This document shows, piece after piece, positions 1 to 7,526 of a stretch of DNA of 64,000 nucleotides (within the stretch, counting starts at the first letter, position 1; every line of letters begins with the position of its first letter). The stretch spans positions 372,001-436,000 of the forward strand of contig CP102272.1 of NCBI GenBank assembly GCA_025149125.1. Reading direction: 5' to 3'. The stretch is from [Clostridium] asparagiforme DSM 15981. Its GTDB lineage: Bacteria > Bacillota > Clostridia > Lachnospirales > Lachnospiraceae. Below the pieces are notes generated by a model, which was given only the letters and a program-made list of their open reading frames with translations, was not told where the DNA came from and did no database searches. The translations under genes and the position numbers were made by a program.

Positions 1-1
1 A

Positions 2-664
2 TCCAGTTTTACGATACCGAATAAGAGAAATGAGGCATTGGAGGAGCTGATCCGCGAAAATTCCACATGTGTTACCTATCCGGCCAAGCGCGTTTTTCTG
101 GAGCCGGGCATGGAGCCGCAGGGGGTGTATTATATCGCGGAGGGGCGCACCAGGCATTATATGATGGCGGGCGACGGCACGGAAAAGATCCTTTATACCT
201 TGTCCGCGGGCTGGTTCTATGGGGAGACGCCCGTGTCCCTGCAGGAGCCCACCGGCCTGTTTTCCAAGGCGGAGGTGAAAACGCAGATTTATATTATTCC
301 GCTGCGCACCTACGAACACCTGGTGGATACCAACAAGATGTTCCGGGACGCCATTATGGAAAATATACTGAAAAAGATGCTGATTCTGCGCCATGAGATC
401 GAGAATCTGACGTTCAACTCCTGTAAGGACCGCCTGAAACGGCTGTTCTGCTCCACGGCGGATACGGAACGGCTCATCGACGGCGGCTGGTACAAGCTGA
501 AGGTACATTATACCCAGTACGAGCTGAGCACGATTATCGGCGGCGCGCGGGTTACGATCAGCAAACTGATCAACGAGCTGTGCGACGAGGGATTTATCCG
601 GATGCTGAACCGGAATGTCCAGGTGAATCAGGAGGAGTACCGGAAATTTATGGAAAATAGCTGA
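2..664 (+). CDS. Crp/Fnr-family transcriptional regulator (5' end outside window)
   Basis: Cyclic-nucleotide-binding-like effector domain followed by a C-terminal Crp-type winged helix. The reading frame is open back to base 2, so the TTG at 38 is probably internal and the true start lies just upstream of the window. About 220 residues are visible, close to the usual 220-230. The N-terminal half has the beta-roll pattern of the cNMP_binding fold (GVYYIAEGRTRHYM..., WFYGETPV). The DNA-binding helices are in the last 60 residues (YELSTIIGGARVTISKLINE). No Fnr-type cysteine cluster is seen. It may control the catabolic operon starting at 1070, but a terminator separates them. Family assignment is firm; ligand and targets are unknown. 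Confidence 0.85.
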   Translation, partial: SSFTIPNKRNEALEELIRENSTCVTYPAKRVFLEPGMEPQGVYYIAEGRTRHYMMAGDGTEKILYTLSAGWFYGETPVSLQEPTGLFSKAEVKTQIYIIPLRTYEHLVDTNKMFRDAIMENILKKMLILRHEIENLTFNSCKDRLKRLFCSTADTERLIDGGWYKLKVHYTQYELSTIIGGARVTISKLINELCDEGFIRMLNRNVQVNQEEYRKFMENS

Positions 665-705
665 TTTGGTATTTCGTGGAAATCGATAAAATAAAACGCT
701 GACAG

Positions 706-738
706 AGAACCTGTGCCCGGGAGGCATGGGTTCTTTTT
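706..738 (+). terminator. Rho-independent terminator after the Crp/Fnr gene
   Basis: AGAACC pairs with GGTTCT around an inner TGTGCC/GGCATG stem (12 bp with G-T wobbles), followed by a run of six T. Confidence 0.85.
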
Positions 739-739
739 T

Positions 740-1069
740 GAATACAATGGGCGGGCGGCGCATCCTGCGGCGATTTTTACACTTTTTTAACACCAATAAA
801 TTGTGCGATTTCAATAAATATTATTCGTTAAAATAACAGAAAATAGAAAAATATATGATAATTCAAAAGGTATAGGCGATAAAAAAACTTTTTGTGATTA
901 AAAACAGAGAATCGTCTCTGAATTTAAGTAACATAGTATGCAATGAATCCATTTTATCATTGTAAGCTATCGAGTAGAAAAGTTGTGATATCTGTGCAAG
1001 AATAGGGTCATCAAACGGAAAGTCCATACAAAATGGACAACAAAAAATGAAAAGGAAGGTAATGTTATT
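740..1069 (+). promoter_or_regulatory. AT-rich leader of the TAXI operon with a palindrome
   Basis: Gene-free and much more AT-rich than its surroundings, so probably the promoter region of the operon starting at 1070. A perfect 6-bp inverted repeat, CAGAGA-atcg-TCTCTG, lies at 905-920 and could be an operator. No promoter close to consensus stands out. A ribosome site AAGGAAGG is at 1052-1059. Confidence 0.4.
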
Positions 1070-1987
1070 ATGATGAATTTACAAGGCTCCTGGGTGGCAA
1101 TGCCCACACCGTTCACAGAGGACAACAAAATCGATTTCAAGGGCTTTGAGACCCTGATCAACCGCCAGATCAAATATGGCACGTCCCAGCTGTTTATCCT
1201 TGGCTCCGCAGGCGAGGTGACGCTGCTGACCCAGGAGGAGAAGGAAGCCATCGTCAAGGAAGTGATTCAGATGACAAAGGGCAAAATTCCGGTGTTCTTC
1301 AGCGCCGCGTCCTTCACCACGGACGCCAGCGTGGCGTTTGCACAGTATTGTGAGAAGCAGGGAGCGGACGGCGTCGTGTTCACGGTTCCGCCCTACGTGC
1401 TGATCAACCAGACAGCGGCTCACATCCATCTGGATACCTGTATGAGCGCGGTGGACATTCCCTGCGGTATCTACAACAATCCCTCCCGTCTCGGGGTTCA
1501 GGTGATGCCCGAGACCATCAAGAAGCTGTCCGACGCCCACAGCAATTTTGTGGTGGACAAGGAAGCGCTTCCCAGCGTGGAGCAGCTGGTGCAGGTGCAG
1601 AGGCTGTGCCAGGGCAAGGTAAAAATCATGTGCTGCGATTTCCCCAAGTATTCCATCGTGCTTCCAACGCTGGCGGTGGGCGGAACCGGTACGGCCAATA
1701 TCGGCGGAAATATTATCCCCGAGGAGGCGGCCATGTACTCACGTCCCTGGACGGACATGAAGATTATTGAGGAGTGCCGCGAGGGTTATTTCAAGTGGTT
1801 CCCGCTGTTACAGGCCCTGTACACTTTCTCAAACCCCGTGGTGATCAAGGCGGCTCTTAACGTTTTGGGTCTGCCGGGCGGACATTTGAGAAAACCCTAC
1901 CAGGATTTCGGCGGCCAGAAGCTGGCGGATCTGGAGAAGCTCATGGGCGAGATGGGCGTGATCGACAAATACGGCGTGAAGTCATAA
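1070..1987 (+). CDS. DapA/NanA-family aldolase (dihydrodipicolinate synthase-like)
   Basis: Class I pyruvate-type aldolase or lyase with a TIM barrel. Lys164 in VVDKEALP is the Schiff-base lysine, Tyr135 in IYNNPSR the catalytic tyrosine, Arg140 the carboxylate-binding arginine, and Tyr109 the second tyrosine. The GTTGE loop of true DapA is replaced by GSAGE (45-49), losing the paired threonines, and lysine-biosynthesis genes are absent here. A catabolic keto-acid lyase is therefore more likely than lysine synthesis. At 305 residues it has the usual family length. ATG 1070 is followed by a second ATG; the AAGGAAGG site favours 1070. It heads an operon with a flavoprotein, a PPC-domain protein and a TRAP transporter, so its substrate is probably imported by the latter. 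Fold certain, substrate unknown. Confidence 0.85.
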   Translation: MMNLQGSWVAMPTPFTEDNKIDFKGFETLINRQIKYGTSQLFILGSAGEVTLLTQEEKEAIVKEVIQMTKGKIPVFFSAASFTTDASVAFAQYCEKQGADGVVFTVPPYVLINQTAAHIHLDTCMSAVDIPCGIYNNPSRLGVQVMPETIKKLSDAHSNFVVDKEALPSVEQLVQVQRLCQGKVKIMCCDFPKYSIVLPTLAVGGTGTANIGGNIIPEEAAMYSRPWTDMKIIEECREGYFKWFPLLQALYTFSNPVVIKAALNVLGLPGGHLRKPYQDFGGQKLADLEKLMGEMGVIDKYGVKS

Positions 1988-2011
1988 GAATCGGTGGCAG
2001 GAGGTCATTTC

Positions 2012-3379
2012 ATGGTGGAAAAGTTAATTGTAATCGGAGGTACGGCGGCCGGTCTGAGCGCCGCCTCCAAGGCGAAGCGCGTGAAGCCGGGGCTGGAGAT
2101 TCAGGTGTTTGAGAAATCCGGCTATATCAGCTACGGGGCCTGCGGCCTGCCCTATTTTGTGGGCGGGATGATTGCGGAGCCGGATGATCTGGTGGCGGTG
2201 GACGCGGAAACGATGCGGAATAAACGGGGAATCCCCACCTGGATTCACCATGAGGTGACTTCCATCAACCGCGGGGAGAAAACCGTGGCGGTAAAGAATC
2301 TGGACACAGGGGAGGAACGCGTACACCCCTACGACAAGCTGGTGATCGCCACCGGCGCGGTTCCGGCGGTTCCGCCGATTCCGGGAATCCACTCCGAGGG
2401 AGTCTATTACCTGAGAACGGTGGAGGACGGAATCCGCCTGAAGGCTACGGTGCAGCGGGAGGCCAAAAGCGCCGTTATCATCGGCGGCGGTTTCATCGGC
2501 CTGGAGCTGGCCGAGGAGTTGACACTGTCTGGGGTCAGTGTTACGATTTTTGAGCAGCTTCCCAGACTGCTGCCTTTTCTGGACCCGGTATTTTCCCAGA
2601 GTGTGCTGGAGAATCTGGAACGCCACGGGGTGAAGGTCCACACGGGAACCGGGGTGGCGGAGATTCTCACCCAGGACGGCAGGGCGCGCTGGGTGCGCAC
2701 ACCGCAGGGCGAGACGCTGGAGACGGATTTCGTGCTGGTATCCGCCGGAGTGAAGCCCGCTTCCGGTTTGGCAGGACAGGCGGGGCTTGCCCTGGGTCTG
2801 AAGGGGGCGATTGTGGTGGACGATGAGATGCGCACCAGCGACCCGGACATCTGGGCCTGCGGAGACTGCGTGCAGATGAAGCAGCTGATCACCGGGGAAC
2901 CGGTCTATGTGCCTCTCGGCACCACGGCCAATAAGCAGGGGCGCATCGCGGGCGGCAACGTGGCGGGCGGCCATGACACCTTCAAAGGCGTGCTCGGCTC
3001 CACAGTGACCAAGGTCTTTGAGCAGTACATCGCGTCCACTGGCCTTTCCCTGGAACAGGCACAGGCCGCCGGATTTCAGGCGGTTTCCACCATGATCACC
3101 AAAATGGACCGGGCCTCCTACTATCCGGGCGGCCGGGACAATCAGATCTGCCTGATCTTTGACCGGAAAACGGGGCGCCTTTTGGGCGCGCAGGGCATCG
3201 GTAGCGAGAGCATTGCCGGGCGCATCAATGTGCTGGCAACCGCCATTACCTGCGGTATGACCGTGGAGGCGGTGAACGAGCTGGATCTGGTCTACGCGCC
3301 GCCGGTGGCACCGGTTTATGATCCGATTCTGATCGCAGCCAGCCAGGCTGTGAAGAAAGTGGAAAAGCAGGTGAAATGA
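2012..3379 (+). CDS. CoA-disulfide reductase / NADH oxidase-like flavoprotein
   Basis: FAD- and NAD(P)H-dependent pyridine-nucleotide disulfide oxidoreductase, 455 aa. The FAD dinucleotide motif is at residues 8-14 (IGGTAAG). A single redox cysteine, Cys44 in YGACGLPYFVGG, is typical of the CoADR/NADH oxidase/persulfide reductase branch. A second Rossmann motif (IIGGGFIGLELAEE) binds NAD(P)H, and a second FAD-contact motif (DIWACGDC) precedes the dimerisation domain. ATG 2012 follows a CAGGAGGT site at 1998-2005; the upstream in-frame GTG 1994 overlaps that site and is unlikely. The gene overlaps the next by ATGA. There is no rhodanese domain, so it is the short CoADR type. Whether it reduces CoA disulfide, polysulfide or a substrate-linked disulfide cannot be told. 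Confidence 0.85.
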   Translation: MVEKLIVIGGTAAGLSAASKAKRVKPGLEIQVFEKSGYISYGACGLPYFVGGMIAEPDDLVAVDAETMRNKRGIPTWIHHEVTSINRGEKTVAVKNLDTGEERVHPYDKLVIATGAVPAVPPIPGIHSEGVYYLRTVEDGIRLKATVQREAKSAVIIGGGFIGLELAEELTLSGVSVTIFEQLPRLLPFLDPVFSQSVLENLERHGVKVHTGTGVAEILTQDGRARWVRTPQGETLETDFVLVSAGVKPASGLAGQAGLALGLKGAIVVDDEMRTSDPDIWACGDCVQMKQLITGEPVYVPLGTTANKQGRIAGGNVAGGHDTFKGVLGSTVTKVFEQYIASTGLSLEQAQAAGFQAVSTMITKMDRASYYPGGRDNQICLIFDRKTGRLLGAQGIGSESIAGRINVLATAITCGMTVEAVNELDLVYAPPVAPVYDPILIAASQAVKKVEKQVK

Positions 3380-3780
3380 TGGGGCAGATTTACGAGGTTA
3401 CGGTGAAGGCCGGGGAGGATATCAAGGCGGTTGTCACGGATTACGTGCTGGGACAGGGCTGGGAGAGCGTGTACATTACCGGAGCGGTTGGCTCGGTGAT
3501 CGGTATGTCCTACACCACGCCGGTCCGGGACCAGCTGCCCCTTGTGACTGCCTCCCAGCCGGCTGAGGGAGCGGCGGAGGTGTTGTCCCTCACCGGCGAG
3601 GTGATGAAGCGGGAGAAAATGGACCCGGCGCTGCAAAGCGTCTACAAGGACACGGAGTGCCCGCTGTTTGTACATATCCATATCAGCTGTGCGCATCGGG
3701 ACGGCTCGGTTCGGGGCGGCGGCCTGGCGGCCGGAAACGCGTTCCGCTCGCTGCGCATTTTCATGACCCCGCTGGGGTAG
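3376..3780 (+). CDS. PPC/DUF296-domain protein
   Basis: A 134-residue protein made only of a PPC (DUF296) domain: an LSLTGEV strand near residue 75 and the signature HIHISCAHRDGSVRGGGL near 95-112, with the conserved histidine cluster expected to bind a metal. In plants the domain accompanies AT-hooks; stand-alone bacterial members have no settled function. The start overlaps the stop of the flavoprotein gene (ATGA), so translation is probably coupled. Its place between catabolic enzymes and a TRAP transporter suggests an enzymatic or ligand-binding role rather than DNA binding; that is inference. Confidence 0.75.
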   Translation: MMGQIYEVTVKAGEDIKAVVTDYVLGQGWESVYITGAVGSVIGMSYTTPVRDQLPLVTASQPAEGAAEVLSLTGEVMKREKMDPALQSVYKDTECPLFVHIHISCAHRDGSVRGGGLAAGNAFRSLRIFMTPLG

Positions 3781-3838
3781 AAGCGATCAGGGCGGGCAGG
3801 ACCCGCTGCAGCAAACGACTAAGAGGAGGAATCTTGAA

Positions 3839-4933
3839 ATGAAGAAAAATTGGTTGGCATTGATACTTGCAGGTGCAATGGCATGTTCCATGACCGCGTG
3901 CGGCGGATCTTCCGGGACGCCTGCGACGGCAGGCGGAGGGGATACGGCGTCAAAAGGGGAGAGCGCTGCGGCTGCGGACCAGGGGGATCAGGCTGCGGGC
4001 GAAGGCATTGAAAAGCCGTCCTCGCCCCTGCGGTATTCTCTGGGAACCAGCTCTTCCGGCGGTAACTTTTACCTGGTGGGCGGGGGAATCGCAACGATCC
4101 TGAACAATTCCCTGCCGGATTATTTTGTGATCACTTCGGAGGAGACCGGCGGTTCCACCGCCAACCTGACCATGATCCAGAACGGCGAAATGGAGGTGGG
4201 AATCGCTATGACCTCCTCCCTGGCCGAGGCGAAGGAGGGCACCGCGGAGTGGACCGGAGGCCCCATGGACAAGGTGAGAGGTATGGTCGCCCTGTATCCG
4301 TCCTATATGACGATGTATGCGCTCTCCTCATCGGGAATTAAAAATATCAGCGATTTTAACGGAAAAATCGTAGGTCTTGGTTCTAAAGGCGCGGCAATGG
4401 ACAGCGTGCTGCGGGCTGCATTTGACAAGATGGGCGTAAAACCGGCTTCCATCTACAACGACGGACACGGGGCTACCGCCTCCGCTGTGGCGGACGGACA
4501 GGTGGACGCGGCGGTGCTGTTCTCCTTCCCGCCCTTTGCGGCGATTTCCGAGCTGGAGGCTACCCAGGAGTTGAACTTCATCGGACTGACGCCGGAGGAG
4601 CAGAAGCAGCTGACCGATATGTATCCCTTCTATACGGCGGCTACCATGCCAGCGGGCTCTTACAAGGGCGCTACGGAGGACGTTCCCACTGTGACCGAGT
4701 GGAATATGCTGGTGTGCAGCAGCGAGGTGCCGGAGGATTACATTTATCTGATGACCAAGACGCTGCTGGAGAATAATCCCCAGCTGATGGAAATCCACAA
4801 GAGCCTGGAATATTGCACGGCTGAGAATATTTTAAACTACAATGTGCCGCTCCACGCGGGTACGGTGCGGTATTTGCAGGAAGTTGGCATCGAGGTGCCG
4901 GATGAGCTGATTCCGCCGGAGTATCATAAGTAA
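3839..4933 (+). CDS. TAXI-family TRAP transporter solute-binding lipoprotein
   Basis: Extracytoplasmic solute receptor of the TRAP-associated TAXI type, 364 aa. A lipoprotein signal ends in SMTAC with lipidated Cys21, followed by a low-complexity Gly/Ala/Ser linker to about residue 60. The binding domain starts near LRYSLGTSSSGGNFYLVG, a typical TAXI opening (S-G-G-x-F/Y-Y). It hands substrate to the fused permease downstream. A GAGGAGG site near 3823-3829 serves ATG 3839. TAXI receptors are known for glutamate, 2-oxoglutarate and other carboxylates; the ligand here is unknown. Confidence 0.9.
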   Translation: MKKNWLALILAGAMACSMTACGGSSGTPATAGGGDTASKGESAAAADQGDQAAGEGIEKPSSPLRYSLGTSSSGGNFYLVGGGIATILNNSLPDYFVITSEETGGSTANLTMIQNGEMEVGIAMTSSLAEAKEGTAEWTGGPMDKVRGMVALYPSYMTMYALSSSGIKNISDFNGKIVGLGSKGAAMDSVLRAAFDKMGVKPASIYNDGHGATASAVADGQVDAAVLFSFPPFAAISELEATQELNFIGLTPEEQKQLTDMYPFYTAATMPAGSYKGATEDVPTVTEWNMLVCSSEVPEDYIYLMTKTLLENNPQLMEIHKSLEYCTAENILNYNVPLHAGTVRYLQEVGIEVPDELIPPEYHK

Positions 4934-4964
4934 TTCCGGTATCCGACATATAAGGAGGGACTTG

Positions 4965-6863
4965 ATGGATAAGAAACTTACATATCAGAAGGTGGTTACC
5001 GCGGTCTGCATGCTGGTGTCACTCTTTGCCGTGATCATCCATGTGGGGAACTATACCACGTTTACAATGCCCAGCATCCTGTTTTACGCCTGGCATCTTC
5101 TGATCGGACTTGTGCTGATTTTTCTTTATAAACCTCTGGGCGGCAGCAAGGAGCTGTCGCCCGGGATGCGGACTTTGTGCAGGGCGGTGGACTGGATTCT
5201 GATCGCTCTGACCGCAGTCGTGAGTTTTTACGTGATTTTCAATTTTGAGACCTATACCACCACCATGCAGAACAACATGATGACAAAGGAGCTGTATGTA
5301 TTTGGAATCATCATCACCCTGCTGGTGCTGGAGGCAGGGCGGAGAATGCTGGGAAACGTGCTGCCCATCATCGCCATCGTGGCCATTATTTATGCGTTGA
5401 CGGGCGATAAGATTCCGGGACTGTTCGGGCACCGGGGCTACAGCATGCAGCGGGTGGTTCTGGCCATATTCAGCGACCGCGGCGTCTATGGCACGCCCAT
5501 CGGGACTTCGGCCACCAATGTTTACCTGTTCTTGTTGTTTGCGGCCTTTCTGTCCGTATCCGGGGCGGATATCATTTTCCAGAATATCGCAATCGCCGCG
5601 GCCGGCAGAAAGCGGGGCGGCCCCGCGAAAATGGCGGTAATCGCCAGCGCGTTCTTCGGAACCATTTCCGGGAGCTGCGTGGCCAACGTGGTGAGCACCG
5701 GCGCGTTTACCATTCCCCTGATGAAACGCAATGGTTATCCAAAGAAGTTCGCCGGGGCGGTGGAGGCGGTTGCGTCCACCGGCGGCCAGATCATGCCTCC
5801 CATTATGGGAGCGGCTGCCTTCGTGCTGTCGGACGTGGCGGGAGTTCCCTACGCGGAGGTCTGTATTGCGGCGATTCTGCCCGCGCTGATGTACTATATC
5901 TGCCTGGTTAAAATGGTGGATCTGGAAGCGGTGAAACACAATCTGGCCGGGCTGAGTGAGGATGAGGTACCTAATTTGAAGGAGTCTCTGGCCAGAGGAA
6001 TGAAGCTGTTTATCCCGGTCGGCGTGCTGCTGTTTATGATGCTTGGGTTGAAGACCACGCCCATGAAGGCGGCTATTTTTGCTACCGCTGCGATTCTGGT
6101 TACGGGAGTTTTGGATTCCAAAGACCGAATGACCCTAAAAGGGGTTGTGAACGGCGCTGTGGCGGCCGGAAAATCCCTCTGTTCCGTTGTGGCGGCCTGT
6201 TCCACTGCGGGAATTGTGGTGGCGGTGTTCTCCCTGACCGGCCTGGGCCTTAAATTCTCCAACTTCATTGTGCAGCTGGGCAGCAATTCCCTGATCCCCA
6301 GCTTGATTCTGGCCATGCTGGTGTGCGCGATCCTGGGCATGGGCCTGCCCACCACGGCGGCCTACATTGTCTGCGCCACCGCCATTGCGCCCGCGCTGAC
6401 CGGGCTGGGACTGCCGATTCTGGCGGCCCACCTGTTCCTGATGTATTTCGCTTCCATCTCGGCGATCACGCCGCCGGTGGCGGTTGCCTCCTACGCGGCG
6501 GCCGGTATTGCGGAGGAAAATCCCATGAAGGTGGGGCTGCAGGCGGTGAAGCTGGGAATCACGGGCTTTATCCTTCCCTTCGCCTTCGCGCTGAACCCGG
6601 ATTATATCACCTTCGGGTGGAATCTGCAGACGCTTCTGACCTGGATCTCCGGGATGGTGGTTTGTTATTCCCTGGCGATTATGCTGCAGGGATATGTGGA
6701 GAGCCGGATTACCGTGTTGGAGCGGTTGGCTTATCTGGCTGTGATCGTGTTAGCCATTACGCCGTATATGTTGAATTCCCTGATCGGATTTGTGCTGTTC
6801 GCCGCGCTGTACGGTTTCCGCAAATGGCAGGCAAAACGCGCGCCTTTACTGGCTTCCTCTTAG
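4965..6863 (+). CDS. TRAP transporter fused DctQM permease (TAXI type)
   Basis: A 632-residue membrane protein with the small (4-TM) and large (12-TM) TRAP subunits fused, as usual for TAXI systems. The N-terminal 130 residues hold the small-subunit helices. The large-subunit part has the conserved GTISGSCVANVVSTGAFTIP and MGLPTTAAYI signatures and a C-terminal helix bundle. ATG 4965 follows AAGGAGGG at 4952-4959; TTG 4962 is too close to that site. With the lipoprotein upstream it forms a complete ion-driven importer. It ends the operon; a GC-rich hairpin follows. Confidence 0.92.
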   Translation: MDKKLTYQKVVTAVCMLVSLFAVIIHVGNYTTFTMPSILFYAWHLLIGLVLIFLYKPLGGSKELSPGMRTLCRAVDWILIALTAVVSFYVIFNFETYTTTMQNNMMTKELYVFGIIITLLVLEAGRRMLGNVLPIIAIVAIIYALTGDKIPGLFGHRGYSMQRVVLAIFSDRGVYGTPIGTSATNVYLFLLFAAFLSVSGADIIFQNIAIAAAGRKRGGPAKMAVIASAFFGTISGSCVANVVSTGAFTIPLMKRNGYPKKFAGAVEAVASTGGQIMPPIMGAAAFVLSDVAGVPYAEVCIAAILPALMYYICLVKMVDLEAVKHNLAGLSEDEVPNLKESLARGMKLFIPVGVLLFMMLGLKTTPMKAAIFATAAILVTGVLDSKDRMTLKGVVNGAVAAGKSLCSVVAACSTAGIVVAVFSLTGLGLKFSNFIVQLGSNSLIPSLILAMLVCAILGMGLPTTAAYIVCATAIAPALTGLGLPILAAHLFLMYFASISAITPPVAVASYAAAGIAEENPMKVGLQAVKLGITGFILPFAFALNPDYITFGWNLQTLLTWISGMVVCYSLAIMLQGYVESRITVLERLAYLAVIVLAITPYMLNSLIGFVLFAALYGFRKWQAKRAPLLASS

Positions 6864-6889
6864 TATTTTGCAACATAGATGTGGGTATG

Positions 6890-6914
6890 GGCCTCGGATT
6901 TTTTATCCGGGGCC
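6890..6914 (+). terminator. Hairpin after the TRAP permease, probable terminator
   Basis: GGCCTCGGAT and ATCCGGGGCC form a 10-bp stem (one wobble) around a five-T loop. The following tract is only weakly T-rich. Confidence 0.5.
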
Positions 6915-6963
6915 TGTATTCATTTTGGACGGAGAAAAAATAAGAATCATAAAGTTGATTATG

Positions 6964-6992
6964 TTGTATTTGATTTCCCTTTATGTTAAAAT
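6964..6992 (+). promoter_or_regulatory. Promoter of the small toxin-like gene
   Basis: TTGTAT (6964-6969), 17-bp spacer, TAAAAT (6987-6992). The predicted transcript starts near 7000 and carries a leader of about 70 nt to the GTG at 7071. Confidence 0.6.
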
Positions 6993-7037
6993 GAGGGGGT
7001 ATAATTGAACGGAGTACAGAGGATAGACTGATGATGG

Positions 7038-7058
7038 CCTTCGGAAATAAGCCGAAGG
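7038..7058 (+). promoter_or_regulatory. Hairpin sequestering the toxin ribosome-binding site
   Basis: CCTTCGG (7038-7044) pairs perfectly with CCGAAGG (7052-7058). The 3' arm runs into the ribosome site GAAGGAGG, so the folded leader should hide it. A masked Shine-Dalgarno sequence is typical of type I toxin mRNAs. Confidence 0.6.
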
Positions 7059-7070
7059 AGGAACTATGAT

Positions 7071-7154
7071 GTGAGTACACTGGAAGTGTTGACATTGGTG
7101 CTTGTGATTTTCGCGGCGCTGACTTACATAGACAATCATCAGAATCGAAAATGA
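7071..7154 (+). CDS. Small hydrophobic toxin-like peptide (type I TA, holin-like/TxpA-BsrG type)
   Basis: A 27-codon ORF starting GTG at 7071. The peptide begins MSTLEVLTLVLV, continues with one hydrophobic helix and ends in a charged tail (YIDNHQNRK). This is the layout of the putative holin-like toxin family (MSTxExL start, one TM helix, LTxID-K end) and of B. subtilis TxpA/BsrG. AAGGAGG at 7055-7061 is well placed but lies partly in a hairpin. An antisense promoter and two terminator hairpins downstream complete a type I toxin-antitoxin layout. Assignment rests on pattern recognition, not a search; toxicity is unproven. Confidence 0.6.
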   Translation: MSTLEVLTLVLVIFAALTYIDNHQNRK

Positions 7155-7251
7155 GCTATCCTCTACTGCAATAGAGGATAGCTCGCAACTATAAATTGCA
7201 CAGATATCCGAAGTGCAATCATCGGACTGGAAGTGTCCTTTGATTACTTCT
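7145..7251 (-). ncRNA. Predicted antisense RNA antitoxin
   Basis: From the minus-strand promoter at 7258-7286 a transcript of about 105 nt would start near 7251 and end at the perfect 13-bp stem-loop 7153-7184 (loop CTGCAA on the plus strand), followed on the minus strand by ATTTTC. It would overlap the last codons of the toxin ORF and its entire 3' UTR. A second small stem (TTGCAC/GTGCAA) lies within it near 7196-7218. Existence and boundaries are predictions. Confidence 0.5.
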
Positions 7252-7257
7252 AAGTAA

Positions 7258-7286
7258 ATTATACACGGGGTGCTTGAATTTTTCAA
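7258..7286 (-). promoter_or_regulatory. Strong antisense promoter of the antitoxin RNA
   Basis: Read on the minus strand: TTGAAA (plus 7286-7281), exactly 17 bp, TATAAT (plus 7263-7258). The -10 is perfect. It points at the 3' end of the toxin ORF and has no ORF of its own to serve. Confidence 0.65.
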
Positions 7287-7296
7287 GTACCCCTTT
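7267..7296 (+). terminator. Terminator of the toxin mRNA
   Basis: GGGGTGCTTGAA and TTCAAGTACCCC form a 12-bp stem (one G-T pair) with a TTT loop, followed by TTT. The stem overlaps the -35 box of the antisense promoter, so the sense mRNA would cover the whole antisense RNA. Confidence 0.6.
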
Positions 7297-7392
7297 CAAA
7301 TTTTGCAGGACTTTTAGCCGTGGGCAGGCGGGGAGATTTTGCCGGAAAGCTTTGTTTTAAGGGAAAAAATGGCTGAATTCGCGGGCCATGTC

Positions 7393-7420
7393 TTGACGAA
7401 CAACCGTGGAAAGATTATAC
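7393..7420 (+). promoter_or_regulatory. Candidate metG promoter
   Basis: TTGACG (7393-7398), 16 bp, TTATAC (7415-7420). About 100 nt of leader follow before metG. No T-box or S-box signature was found in that leader. Confidence 0.5.
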
Positions 7421-7526
7421 TTAAAGCTATTGAAGTCAGGGCACGCCGCCGTTTCCGGACAGTCCACCGCAGGAGGGACAAGCTGGGAAGGGCGGCATTT
7501 GCCCCGGGAAATGAGGGAATGAAACC

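Noticed and set aside
2024-2974. 316-codon minus-strand ORF over the flavoprotein gene
   Set aside because: Complement of a well-identified enzyme; composition typical of a shadow frame.
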